A stretch of DNA of 64,000 nucleotides from Chitinophagales bacterium. GTDB taxonomy: Bacteria; Bacteroidota; Bacteroidia; Chitinophagales; Chitinophagaceae. Positions within the stretch are counted from its first letter, which is position 1, and the number at the start of each line of letters is the position of its first letter. The notes under the pieces are model-generated. The model was not told where the DNA came from. It searched no databases and saw nothing but the letters and a program-made list of their open reading frames with translations. The DNA lies in the NCBI GenBank assembly GCA_017303855.1, contig JAFLBL010000013.1, positions 1 through 64,000 of the forward strand. Reading direction: 5' to 3'. Of this stretch, positions 26,017 through 33,815 are shown piece by piece. The position numbers were made by a program, and so were the translations under genes.

Positions 26017-26502
26017 ATGGAGAGTGGAGAGTAGAGAGTGGGGAATACTAAGAAAAATTCTGGATCATTTTTGAGAGCATTCTGAAGACAGATTCCAGTT
26101 TTGATTCAATTTTTAACAGTTGCTCTGGTTTGATATAAAACAGGTCAACAGCGATCTCCAATTGGGTATCCATCTCTACCAGTGAAGCACGGGCTATCTC
26201 ATAAAATCGTTTCTTCTCAGCTTTTGAAATCCTCGACGAACCCTCAGCCAGATTACTGCAAACGCTTACAGCAGCCCGACGCAGTTGATTTGCCAATAAA
26301 AACTGCTCTTCCTTTGGAAAACTTGTCGTTACCAAATAAACCGATTTAACCAATTCTCTTGCAATCGTATAAACCTCCAGTTTTTTATGTGCTGTTTGTA
26401 ACATAGCATAAAGTTTGGGGCAACATAGTTATTTAATCTAAAAAAAAGTAGTCCGTCGCCACTCCACTTCCCACTCTCCACTCTCCACTTTCCACTCTCC
26501 AC
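26017..26502 (+). mobile_element. Heptamer-armed element carrying an S23/four-helix-bundle gene
   Basis: The left arm at 26017-26044 has four units (ATGGAGA, GTGGAGA, GTAGAGA, GTGGGGA). The right arm at 26461-26502 has six inverted units (TCTCCAC type). The only gene between them is the four-helix-bundle protein at 26048-26404, whose stop codon lies 3 bp from the left arm. The element sits between the arginase-fold gene (19 bp from its ATG) and pheS. Arms and gene are seen directly; mobility is inferred from their likeness to other armed loci in the window. Confidence 0.65.
26048..26404 (-). CDS. Four-helix-bundle protein, S23 (23S rRNA intervening-sequence) / Avd-like family
   Basis: The 118 residues match the family pattern: LEVYTIARELVKSVYLVTTSFP, then EEQFLLANQLRRAAVSVCSN and LAEGSSR, with heptad-like helices to the end. 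Relatives are the ORF of intervening sequences in spirochaete and Coxiella 23S rRNA genes, and Avd, the reverse-transcriptase partner of diversity-generating retroelements. No reverse transcriptase or variable protein lies in this window. A TAACTATG element (26424-26431, 7 of 8) could be its promoter. It lies between inverted heptamer arms that could pair in RNA and enclose the reading frame. The biochemical role is unknown. Confidence 0.88.
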   Translation of the reverse strand: MLQTAHKKLEVYTIARELVKSVYLVTTSFPKEEQFLLANQLRRAAVSVCSNLAEGSSRISKAEKKRFYEIARASLVEMDTQLEIAVDLFYIKPEQLLKIESKLESVFRMLSKMIQNFS

Positions 26503-26511
26503 GCTCCTTCG

Positions 26512-26519
26512 TATCTTTG
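26512..26519 (+). promoter_or_regulatory. TAnnTTTG promoter element of pheS
   Basis: A perfect TATCTTTG lies 4 bp before the pheS ATG, predicting a leaderless or nearly leaderless mRNA. The right heptamer arm ends 9 bp upstream, so the -33 region is made of repeat sequence. Confidence 0.6.
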
Positions 26520-26523
26520 CCCC

Positions 26524-27552
26524 ATGGAACAATTGCTGAAACAGATTGACGCTTACAAACAGGAAATCAATGCCTCCGCCGCAACCGATGAGAAGCAGGT
26601 GGAAGATTACCGGATCAAATGGCTGGGAACCAAGGGTATTGTAAAAGCGATTATGGGGGAAATGAAAAATGTGGCCCCGGAAAAGAAAAAGGAGGCCGGT
26701 CAGCTCCTGAATGAATTCAAACAATATGCTGAAGCAAAATATGAGGAACTGAAAGCTGCTTCCACCGGTGCGGTACAGACCGGATTTTCGATGGATATCA
26801 GTCTCCCCGGCGATCCGATGCCCCTGGGTTCCCGTCACCCGGTGACCCTTATGCGTAACCGGATTGTGTCTATTTTCCAGCGACTTGGATTTGCCGTGGC
26901 GGAAGGCCCGGAGATCGAGGATGACTGGCATAATTTCGGTGCCCTCAACCTTCCGGCCCATCACCCGGCCAGGGACATGCAGGATACGTTTTATATTCAG
27001 CAAAACCCGGATTGGGTACTGCGCACCCATACCTCCAGTGTACAGATCCGCGAAATGGAAAAAGGCAAACTGCCGATCCGGATGCTGATGCCCGGCCGTG
27101 TATACCGCAACGAAACGGTGAGTGCCCGGAGCCATTGTTTCTTCCACCAGGTGGAAGGCTTGTACATTGACGAAAATGTATCTTTCGCCGACCTCAAACA
27201 AACCTTATACTTCTTCGTTAAAGAAATGTATGGCAAGGATGTAAAAGTCCGTTTCCGTCCTTCTTATTTCCCCTTTACCGAGCCCAGTGCGGAAATGGAT
27301 GTGACCTGTTTTATCTGCGGCGGCAGTGGCTGTAATATCTGTAAAAAAACCGGTTGGGTGGAAATCCTGGGTTGCGGTATGGTGCATCCCAATGTACTGA
27401 GCAACTGCGGCATCGACCCGAATAAATACACCGGCTTCGCCTTTGGTATGGGAATAGAACGTCCTGCCATGCTGAAATACGGAGTGAATGACCTGCGTTT
27501 ATTCTCGGAGAATGATGTGCGGTTTTTGAAACAGTTCACTTCCGCCATTTAG
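26524..27552 (+). CDS. pheS: Phenylalanyl-tRNA synthetase alpha subunit
   Basis: This is the catalytic subunit of class II PheRS, which charges tRNA-Phe with PheT as partner. It has an N-terminal coiled-coil, motif 2-type sequence RNETVSARSHCFFHQVEGLY and motif 3 GFAFGMGIERPAMLKYG. A Cys-rich loop (CFICGGSGCNIC) is present, as in many bacterial PheS. It has 342 residues, normal. pheT is not adjacent, so the two subunits are encoded apart here. Confidence 0.97.
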   Translation: MEQLLKQIDAYKQEINASAATDEKQVEDYRIKWLGTKGIVKAIMGEMKNVAPEKKKEAGQLLNEFKQYAEAKYEELKAASTGAVQTGFSMDISLPGDPMPLGSRHPVTLMRNRIVSIFQRLGFAVAEGPEIEDDWHNFGALNLPAHHPARDMQDTFYIQQNPDWVLRTHTSSVQIREMEKGKLPIRMLMPGRVYRNETVSARSHCFFHQVEGLYIDENVSFADLKQTLYFFVKEMYGKDVKVRFRPSYFPFTEPSAEMDVTCFICGGSGCNICKKTGWVEILGCGMVHPNVLSNCGIDPNKYTGFAFGMGIERPAMLKYGVNDLRLFSENDVRFLKQFTSAI

Positions 27553-27580
27553 AGAGGCTACTGCGCAGCGAATACTGTTT

Positions 27581-27686
27581 AACACATAGGAACATAGAAA
27601 CAATAGATGACACATAGAATACAGAAATGTAAAAAATGCATGAAAAACCTATGTGAGTCTTATGTGGCCCTATGATACTATGTGTT
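27581..27686. repeat. Inverted array of CATAG-type degenerate repeats between pheS and the next gene
   Basis: Left-hand units containing ATAG (8-11 bp apart, 27581-27618) face right-hand units containing CTAT/TTAT (27648-27686). The outer ends AACACATAG and CTATGTGTT are perfect complements. The period is about 9, not 7. A separate hairpin, TTCCGC-GAA-GCGGAA (27692-27706), follows. The position between convergent genes suits a transcription end. Confidence 0.7.
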
Positions 27687-27709
27687 ACATCTTCCGCGAA
27701 GCGGAACCC

Positions 27710-28600
27710 CTATTTCCCTTGATTGAAATTGAAACGAAGCCCGGCATCGAAACTGCTGTACTCAAAATCGTTCAGTCCCTGCTGGAAGCCCAGCACCAGT
27801 TTCATTTTCTTTAATTGCTGTTCGGCCCGGGTACGGAATACAACGGGTTTGTCGCCCTGCTTTTCGAGATAACCAAGATACCCGGCAATAGTAGTATGGA
27901 GACTGAAATTTTTCTTCCGGTATTCGATTCCTGCCCCGAAAAGAAAAGCATCATCCTGTTTGAAAATATCGGATTCAATCTGCCATACATAGAAACCGGC
28001 CATGGTCGTCAGTTTCAGTGATTTTGCCTTATTCAGCGGTTTGCCCATATTAATGGCAAAATGATACCCCGGTCCATCACTGTAACGCGCCGAGCCATAA
28101 TCGGTGCCCGAAGGCATGCGGTACCCGATCTGGAAAATAAAATCCACAACGGGGGCCCATTTTTTAAATAACCTGAAATTGGTATTCAGCATCAGATCAC
28201 CGGCGGCCTTCTTATCATTGAAATTTTCGTAATACACATGCCTTTTCTCCTTGATGGCCGTACTCATGTTGTATCGTTCCCAGGGAACCCAGGTCAGCTC
28301 CACTCCCACTACGTCTTTCACCACCGCGATATGTCCGTTGATCACCAGATTCTGTGTATGATCACCTTCCATAAAATGAAATGCACCGGATACCCCGATA
28401 TAAGAATTGCTGTCAATCCGGCCATTACCAGGTTGTGGCACCGGCAATGAATTGGGGCCCTGAAAAGCAGGCAGTGTAATCATATACCTTGACCAATGAC
28501 TTACACCGTCCCATCCCACTACTTCTTCCCAGCGTTGGCGGGTTTGTGTACTGGCCAGACTACAGGAAAAAAGCAGCAAGACAACAATCAGTATTCTCAT
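27710..28600 (-). CDS. Uncharacterised exported protein, probably an outer membrane beta-barrel
   Basis: I do not recognise the family. An N-terminal signal peptide (MRILIVVLLLFSCSLASTQT) is followed by 275 residues rich in alternating aromatic and polar residues (NLVINGHIAVVKDVVGVELTWVPW region, FIFQIGYRMPSG, YHFAINMG), as in barrel proteins with about ten or twelve strands. The C-terminus is SFDAGLRFNFNQGK. Expression may be linked with the membrane-protein gene 24 bp upstream on the same strand. Confidence 0.75.
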   Translation of the reverse strand: MRILIVVLLLFSCSLASTQTRQRWEEVVGWDGVSHWSRYMITLPAFQGPNSLPVPQPGNGRIDSNSYIGVSGAFHFMEGDHTQNLVINGHIAVVKDVVGVELTWVPWERYNMSTAIKEKRHVYYENFNDKKAAGDLMLNTNFRLFKKWAPVVDFIFQIGYRMPSGTDYGSARYSDGPGYHFAINMGKPLNKAKSLKLTTMAGFYVWQIESDIFKQDDAFLFGAGIEYRKKNFSLHTTIAGYLGYLEKQGDKPVVFRTRAEQQLKKMKLVLGFQQGLNDFEYSSFDAGLRFNFNQGK

Positions 28601-28624
28601 ACAGCAGATTAATAAACCAGCGGG

Positions 28625-29245
28625 TTAAACATTAGTTCCGGATTGTTTTCCGGTAATACGAAAGCGCATCCAGGAGCATACCGCTGCCGCCAGGAAGGCA
28701 ACAATGGTGATATAAAACCATTGGGTGAATTCAATGGACACAGATATCGGCTTGTCTTTTAAAAGAGATCCGCTCCCGATTTCCTTTTTTAAATCCACCA
28801 GTAAACCGATCAGGGCTCCTGCTGCCAGCACGCCGGTAATCACTGCGCCGGCCATCCCGCTCCGGAATTTTAAAAAAGACAAAAGCAGTCCGGCCACACC
28901 CAGCGCCAGGGAAGCCATCGCATAAGGATTGGGGGCCTTTCGTTCCGGTTTCTCTTTTGTCTCCGTTGCAGCTGGTTCCTTCTCTTCACTGTCTTTCAGT
29001 TTTTCCAGTCCGTCAAATAACCCATTTGCTTTCCCCGGGCTCTTTACCTGGAAACCGGTAGCCAGTTGTATGCCGTTCACGGTTTGCAGGGACATATTAT
29101 TACAACGGATATCCAGGAAGGGCATCAGGAATAATAAAACGGCAATCGCATAGGTGACCGCGGAAGGAATACGGGTACCAAACACACCTGGTTTTGCCGG
29201 AGGTGCATAATAAACAGGTGCCGGATTCGGTTGGTTACTTTCCAT
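28625..29245 (-). CDS. Uncharacterised four-helix membrane protein
   Basis: No family is recognised. A Pro-rich head (PNPAPVYYAPPAKPG) precedes a first membrane helix at about 30-48. A charged periplasmic or cytoplasmic loop rich in Lys/Glu lies at about 75-105, then two helices (about 108-125 and 130-148) and a last helix at about 176-196. It has 206 residues. It is divergent from the hydroxyacyl-CoA dehydrogenase gene. Confidence 0.75.
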   Translation of the reverse strand: MESNQPNPAPVYYAPPAKPGVFGTRIPSAVTYAIAVLLFLMPFLDIRCNNMSLQTVNGIQLATGFQVKSPGKANGLFDGLEKLKDSEEKEPAATETKEKPERKAPNPYAMASLALGVAGLLLSFLKFRSGMAGAVITGVLAAGALIGLLVDLKKEIGSGSLLKDKPISVSIEFTQWFYITIVAFLAAAVCSWMRFRITGKQSGTNV

Positions 29246-29323
29246 TGAAATTTTTTTTCAAGTTAAGGCAAAGCGTTCAGACTTTTACCTCATAAACCGT
29301 ACTGCGCTTATCTTTACCGTATA

Positions 29324-30181
29324 ATGGCAGTTATGGAGATCAATAGTATTTGCGTTTGCGGTGCCGGCACTATGGGCCGGGGCATTGCCCAGGCCTGTGC
29401 ACAGGCCGGTTTTGCCACCACCCTGTTCGATGTAAATACGGAAGTCCTGGAGAGTGCCAGTAGCACTATTGAGAAGAGCCTGGCCCAATTAACCGCTAAA
29501 GGAAAAATCACGGGGGATAAAGCCGCCCGCACTCTTCAGCTGATCAGTTATTCGGACGACATCCATTCCTGCCTGGCGGATATTTTTATAGAAGCAATCG
29601 TGGAAAAAACTGCCGCCAAAATCAGCCTGTTTAATCAGCTGGCTGAACTAAATCATGGTGACGCCATTTTCGCCAGCAATACTTCTTCCTTGTCGGTTAC
29701 TGAAATTGCCAACGGAGTGTTGCATCCGGAACGGGTGATTGGCCTGCACTTTTTTAACCCGGCCACCCTGATGAAACTGGTGGAAGTGGTGAAAACGCCA
29801 TACACGAATGAGGCTACATCCGGCACGGCTACCGCACTGGTACGGCAATTGAATAAAGTACCTGTACTTTGTACCGATGCACCCGGGTTTATTGTAAACC
29901 GGGTAGCCCGGCCTTTTTATATTGAATCGCTCCGGTTGCTGGAAGAAGGTCTTACTACCGCAGAACAGGCAGACCGTTTGCTGGAATCGGCAGGGTTCAG
30001 AATGGGCCCTTTTAAACTGATGGACCTGATCGGCCATGATATTAATTATGCTGTCAGCAGTTCCGTATGGGAGCAGTTACAAAAACCGGAACGCTTACGT
30101 CCTTCCGCAGTACAGGAAGAAAAAGTAAAGTCCGGCAAATTGGGCAAAAAATCCGGGGAAGGCTTTTACCGGTATGAATGA
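29324..30181 (+). CDS. 3-hydroxyacyl-CoA (3-hydroxybutyryl-CoA) dehydrogenase
   Basis: This NAD-dependent enzyme oxidises (S)-3-hydroxyacyl-CoA to 3-ketoacyl-CoA in fatty-acid, butyrate or phenylacetate metabolism. The nucleotide-binding motif GAGTMGRGIAQ, the SNTSSL stretch and the catalytic His in GLHFFNPATLMKLVEV are present. The C-terminal dimerisation domain ends GKKSGEGFYRYE. It has 285 residues, normal for the single-function enzyme. The start may be the Met at 29324 or at 29333. No other beta-oxidation gene is next to it, so the pathway is open. Confidence 0.93.
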   Translation: MAVMEINSICVCGAGTMGRGIAQACAQAGFATTLFDVNTEVLESASSTIEKSLAQLTAKGKITGDKAARTLQLISYSDDIHSCLADIFIEAIVEKTAAKISLFNQLAELNHGDAIFASNTSSLSVTEIANGVLHPERVIGLHFFNPATLMKLVEVVKTPYTNEATSGTATALVRQLNKVPVLCTDAPGFIVNRVARPFYIESLRLLEEGLTTAEQADRLLESAGFRMGPFKLMDLIGHDINYAVSSSVWEQLQKPERLRPSAVQEEKVKSGKLGKKSGEGFYRYE

Positions 30182-30241
30182 TAAAAGAAATTTTACAAAC
30201 AATATCTTCGCAACTTCATTTCATCCTGTTAACTCATCAAT

Positions 30242-31249
30242 TTGTCAACATCCATTCTGGTTACCGGCGGCACAGGTTTTCTCGGTTCTTATATTATCAA
30301 AGAACTGGTGGAAAAAAAGTATAAAGTTAGAGCAATCCGCCGGGGCACTAAAACCCCGCAGTGGATTCCGGCCGCGATCCTTGACCAGGTGGAATGGGTG
30401 GAAGGCGATATACTGGATGTGGTTTCCCTGGAAGATGCCATGCAGGGTATAGATACCGTTATTCACAGTGCGGCTATCGTTTCCTTTTCCTCAAAAGACA
30501 AGGAAAAAATGTACCAGGTAAATGTGGAAGGTACTGCCAATGTGGTGAACATGGCCCTGGAAATGAATATCCGCAAACTCGTTTATATCAGTTCTGTGGC
30601 GGCGCTGGGGCGTTCAGCGGATGGCGGTCATGTGGATGAGCAAAAGAAATGGGAAGACAATAAAATAAACACGCACTATGCACGAAGTAAGTTCAAAGCC
30701 GAACTGCATGTATGGCGCGGAATCAGTGAAGGACTCGAAGCGGTAATCCTTAACCCGGCCACTATTCTTGGTTATGGCGACTGGCACCAGAGCAGCTGTG
30801 CGCTGTTCCGGCAGGTATATGAAGGTTTCCGCTGGTATACTTCGGGTATCAATGGATTTGTGGATGTGGAAGATGTTTCCCGTGCCACCATCTTACTGAT
30901 GGAAAGCGGCATCAGTGAACAACGGTTTATTGCAGCCGGTGATAACTGGTCATTTAAAAAACTGCAGGATACCATGGCCACTGGCTTTGGTAAAAAAGGA
31001 CCCGACAAACTGGCCACGCCTTTTGTATTACAGATCGCCTGGCGGCTGGAACAGCTGAAGGCCCGCCTCACCGGGAAAAAAGCATTGCTGAGTAAGGAAA
31101 GCGCGCGGGTGGCTATAAGTCAGACACATTTTAAAAACGATAAAATCCTTGCGGCTTTACCGGGTTTTTCCTTTACCCCCCTTGAAGAAACGATAAAAAA
31201 AGCCTGTAATAAGTATATTGGCACTATTCCTGCCGTGCAATCACGATAA
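30242..31249 (+). CDS. NAD-dependent epimerase/dehydratase (extended SDR) protein
   Basis: An extended short-chain dehydrogenase with Rossmann motif VTGGTGFLGSYI and active-site YARSK (Tyr and Lys). It most resembles the DFR-like branch of NAD-dependent epimerases, but the substrate is unknown. It starts at TTG 30242 (MSTSILVTGG), which places the Gly-rich motif at the usual distance. A TATCTTCG element (30203-30210) lies upstream. It has 335 residues and is intact. Confidence 0.88.
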   Translation: MSTSILVTGGTGFLGSYIIKELVEKKYKVRAIRRGTKTPQWIPAAILDQVEWVEGDILDVVSLEDAMQGIDTVIHSAAIVSFSSKDKEKMYQVNVEGTANVVNMALEMNIRKLVYISSVAALGRSADGGHVDEQKKWEDNKINTHYARSKFKAELHVWRGISEGLEAVILNPATILGYGDWHQSSCALFRQVYEGFRWYTSGINGFVDVEDVSRATILLMESGISEQRFIAAGDNWSFKKLQDTMATGFGKKGPDKLATPFVLQIAWRLEQLKARLTGKKALLSKESARVAISQTHFKNDKILAALPGFSFTPLEETIKKACNKYIGTIPAVQSR

Positions 31250-31282
31250 ACAGAAAGCCTCCTGATCGTCAAAAAAATATCC

Positions 31283-32356
31283 ATGCGCAGTCTCCGCCTA
31301 TTCCTGGTACTACTTCTTTGCAGCACCGTTATTTTCACCAATGCCCAGTTCATCGTCAGCGGGGTGATACTTGACTCGGCCAGCCGGGAGCCCTTATCCA
31401 AAGCATCCGTATTCTGTCAGAATACCACATTGGGTACACTCACCAACAAGGAAGGAGAATTTTCCCTGAGCCTGAAATCCGGTGGCTATGACCTGATCTT
31501 CAGTTATACCGGGTACCAGACACAAACCGTCCGGATAAATGAGCAAAATAAACTGGAAGTACTGCTGGTAAAAAAAGACAACAACCTGGAAGAAGTGGTA
31601 CTGAAAAGCAGTTTTGAAGTAGCGGATGGCTGGACAAAATACGGCGATTTTTTCCTGCGCAATTTTGTCGGCAGCACACCCAATGCGGCAGGTTGTGTAT
31701 TAACCAATCCGGAAGTGCTGAAATTTCTTTTCTACAAAAAAACAAACAGGCTGAAAGTGCTGGCCACCGACGCCCTCCTGATTACCAACAATGCCCTCGG
31801 ATACGAATTACGGTATCAGCTGGACAGTTTTGTATATCACTATAACACCGATATCAACTCCTACCGGGGCTATTGTCTCTTTATGGAAATGGAAGGAACG
31901 GACAGCCTGAAAAGACAATGGAATAAAAGAAGGGCTGATGCCTACGCCGGTTCACGGCTGCATTTTCTGCACAGTTATTATGACAGTACCCTTGCAGAAG
32001 ATGGCTGGATTGTGGATCTCCTGGACGAGCAGAACAGTAAAAAGTTCAATAAGGTGACGAATCCGTATGATACCACGTATTACACACCGGCGGACAGTAC
32101 CGCAGAAATTGAAATCTGGTATCCCAGAAAAATCAGTGTTACGTACCGGAAGAAAAGTCCTGAACCGGAATACCTGAAAAAAATGAACCTGCCTAAAAGT
32201 GTTCCGTACCCGATATCCTATGTGGATCTTAAAGACGCGATCGCTATTACGGAGAACGGCTACTTCTATGATCAGCGTGACTGGATCAACCAGGGTTACT
32301 GGAGCTGGAAAAACCTGGCAGACCTCCTTCCCTATGATTATGTACCGGAAGAATAA
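31283..32356 (+). CDS. Exported protein with carboxypeptidase-regulatory-like domain
   Basis: A signal peptide (ending TNAQ) is followed by a CNA-B/CarboxypepD_reg-like domain at about 24-105 (VSGVILDSASREPLSKASV), as found at the N-terminus of SusC proteins but here without plug or barrel. The remaining 250 residues are a domain I cannot name that recurs in Bacteroidota exported proteins of this build (EEVVLKSSFEVADGWTKYGDFF). It has 357 residues. It is convergent with lpxD, with only 11 bp between the stop codons. Confidence 0.82.
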   Translation: MRSLRLFLVLLLCSTVIFTNAQFIVSGVILDSASREPLSKASVFCQNTTLGTLTNKEGEFSLSLKSGGYDLIFSYTGYQTQTVRINEQNKLEVLLVKKDNNLEEVVLKSSFEVADGWTKYGDFFLRNFVGSTPNAAGCVLTNPEVLKFLFYKKTNRLKVLATDALLITNNALGYELRYQLDSFVYHYNTDINSYRGYCLFMEMEGTDSLKRQWNKRRADAYAGSRLHFLHSYYDSTLAEDGWIVDLLDEQNSKKFNKVTNPYDTTYYTPADSTAEIEIWYPRKISVTYRKKSPEPEYLKKMNLPKSVPYPISYVDLKDAIAITENGYFYDQRDWINQGYWSWKNLADLLPYDYVPEE

Positions 32357-32367
32357 ATGAATCCGGT

Positions 32368-33315
32368 TTATTTATTGCCCATTACTTTCTCCCATAACTC
32401 CGGAATGCGTTTTACCCAAACCAGTTCTCTTCTTTTCTCACGGGCATCCACCACCGGAGTACCGAAATAGGTTTTGCCTCCTTCAATGGTAGAAGCTACA
32501 CCGCTTTGCGCCAGGACTACCGCGTCTTTGCCAATGGTAAGCGTTTTACTCACGCCCACCTGACCCCAAAGGATAACATTGTCTTCAATAGTAGTGGCAC
32601 CGGCTATGGCCACCTGTGCGGCAAACAGGCAATTTCTGCCCACCACCGTATCATGTCCCACATGCACCAGGTTATCCATCTTGGTGCCTGCTCCGATCAG
32701 CGTATCATGACTAACACCCCGGTCAATCGTACAATTGGCGCCGATCTCCACGCCGTCCTCCAGCACCACACGACCGCAGCTGGCCATTCTTTTATAATGT
32801 ACGGGGCGGTTGGTTTTCTTATTGTAATAAAAAGCGTCACTGCCGATTACCGAACCGGCCTGTACCACCACATCATTGCCAAGCAGGCAATGATCGAGAA
32901 TCGTAACGTTCGGATAAATGATACAGTTCTTCCCGATTTGTACATGATGGCCAATATAAGCACCGGGCATAATGACCGTGCCCTCTCCTATCTGCGCGGT
33001 ATCGCTTACCGGTTTAGCGGATGGAGTAAATGGCCGGTAGAACTGTACAATTTTCAGATACGCTTCAAAGGGATCGCTCACAATCAATAAAGCTTTACCA
33101 TCCGGCACAGCCGTATGCGTATTAATAATGATAAAACTGGCAGCGGAATGCAGACAGGTATCATAGTACTTCGGGTGATCCACAAATACGAGGTCACCTG
33201 TTTCCACCTTATGTATTTCATTGATGCCGGTTGCTATGCCGGCCGTATTACCTGCCAGTTCAGCACCAATCAGTGCAGCGATCGTTGTTACAGGAACCGG
33301 TTGTTCAAAGCGCAT
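32368..33315 (-). CDS. lpxD: LpxD-type UDP-3-O-acylglucosamine N-acyltransferase
   Basis: This is a lipid A pathway acyltransferase with a left-handed beta-helix. An N-terminal LpxD domain at about 1-95 precedes hexapeptide repeats at about 100-270 (IGEGTVIMPGAYIGHHVQIG, GVEIGANCTIDRG) with VHVGHDTVVG near the active-site region. I chose the ATG at 33315 (MRFEQPVPV) because a promoter element lies 14 bp upstream. This gives 315 residues, slightly short. It stands alone, without lpxC, fabZ or lpxA, so it may be a second copy or paralogue. Confidence 0.88.
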   Translation of the reverse strand: MRFEQPVPVTTIAALIGAELAGNTAGIATGINEIHKVETGDLVFVDHPKYYDTCLHSAASFIIINTHTAVPDGKALLIVSDPFEAYLKIVQFYRPFTPSAKPVSDTAQIGEGTVIMPGAYIGHHVQIGKNCIIYPNVTILDHCLLGNDVVVQAGSVIGSDAFYYNKKTNRPVHYKRMASCGRVVLEDGVEIGANCTIDRGVSHDTLIGAGTKMDNLVHVGHDTVVGRNCLFAAQVAIAGATTIEDNVILWGQVGVSKTLTIGKDAVVLAQSGVASTIEGGKTYFGTPVVDAREKRRELVWVKRIPELWEKVMGNK

Positions 33316-33329
33316 AGAAATTGTTTTGG

Positions 33330-33337
33330 CAAAGTTA
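33330..33337 (-). promoter_or_regulatory. TAnnTTTG promoter element of lpxD
   Basis: A perfect TAACTTTG on the minus strand lies 14 bp upstream of the chosen ATG. Confidence 0.55.
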
Positions 33338-33607
33338 GTAAGGTAGAAGCGGGCAGGCCGCATGAATTTGAAAAGAAGAAAAATGCCCGTTTTCCCAATG
33401 AAAAAACATTTAAATGAACAACGCTTTACGCTTGTTGCAACTACATTTCTGTTCATCAATCACTCTTTTTTCCGCAATCAATTACCAACAGTAAACACGA
33501 TAACAATGAATGCAACAGTAAAAAAATGAATGACAATCAGTAGTAAATTCCGCTGGTTTATCCACAGGTGATTTTAAAATGTTAATAAAATAGTTTGGAA
33601 ATATTTT

Positions 33608-33636
33608 TTGGATAAAGAAAATTCTTTTTAATATTG
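33608..33636 (+). promoter_or_regulatory. Bacteroidota-type promoter of candidate sRNA 2
   Basis: TTTTTTG ends at 33610, followed after 18 bases by TAATATTG (33629-33636), 7 of 8 matches to TAnnTTTG. The predicted transcript starts near 33641. Confidence 0.5.
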
Positions 33637-33640
33637 CAAA

Positions 33641-33712
33641 GGGAAGTTAAATTCCCGTACTTACTAACCCATCCATATATTATCCCTCCGCTTCCGCGGA
33701 GGGATTTTTTTT
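33641..33712 (+). ncRNA. Candidate small RNA 2 (about 70 nt), complementary to candidate sRNA 1
   Basis: In order there is a 5' hairpin (GGGAA 33641-33645 with TTCCC 33652-33656), an unstructured stretch (33657-33682) and an intrinsic terminator with a 9-bp stem, TTCC loop and eight T (33683-33712). Bases 33658-33672 in the unstructured stretch are the exact reverse complement of 5741-5755 in candidate sRNA 1. It lies in the 500-bp gap between the divergent lpxD and yicC genes and has no ORF of note. The rest of the gap holds only the lpxD promoter. Confidence 0.55.
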
Positions 33713-33815
33713 AACAGGTCATCATTGATGTGTAACAGTACAACGCGGTGCCGGTAATGCAACAGTGCCGAATCAATAATTAAAAATACCTTTACAACAA
33801 ACATAATCTCCTTCC

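Noticed and set aside
26048..26404. Diversity-generating retroelement
   Set aside because: Only the Avd-like fold is present. There is no reverse transcriptase and no template/variable repeat pair in the window.
33558..33566. Perfect DnaA-box-like TTATCCACA
   Set aside because: A single box with no cluster or unwinding element. One or two are expected by chance in a window of this size. dnaA is absent, although rpmH-rnpA is present.
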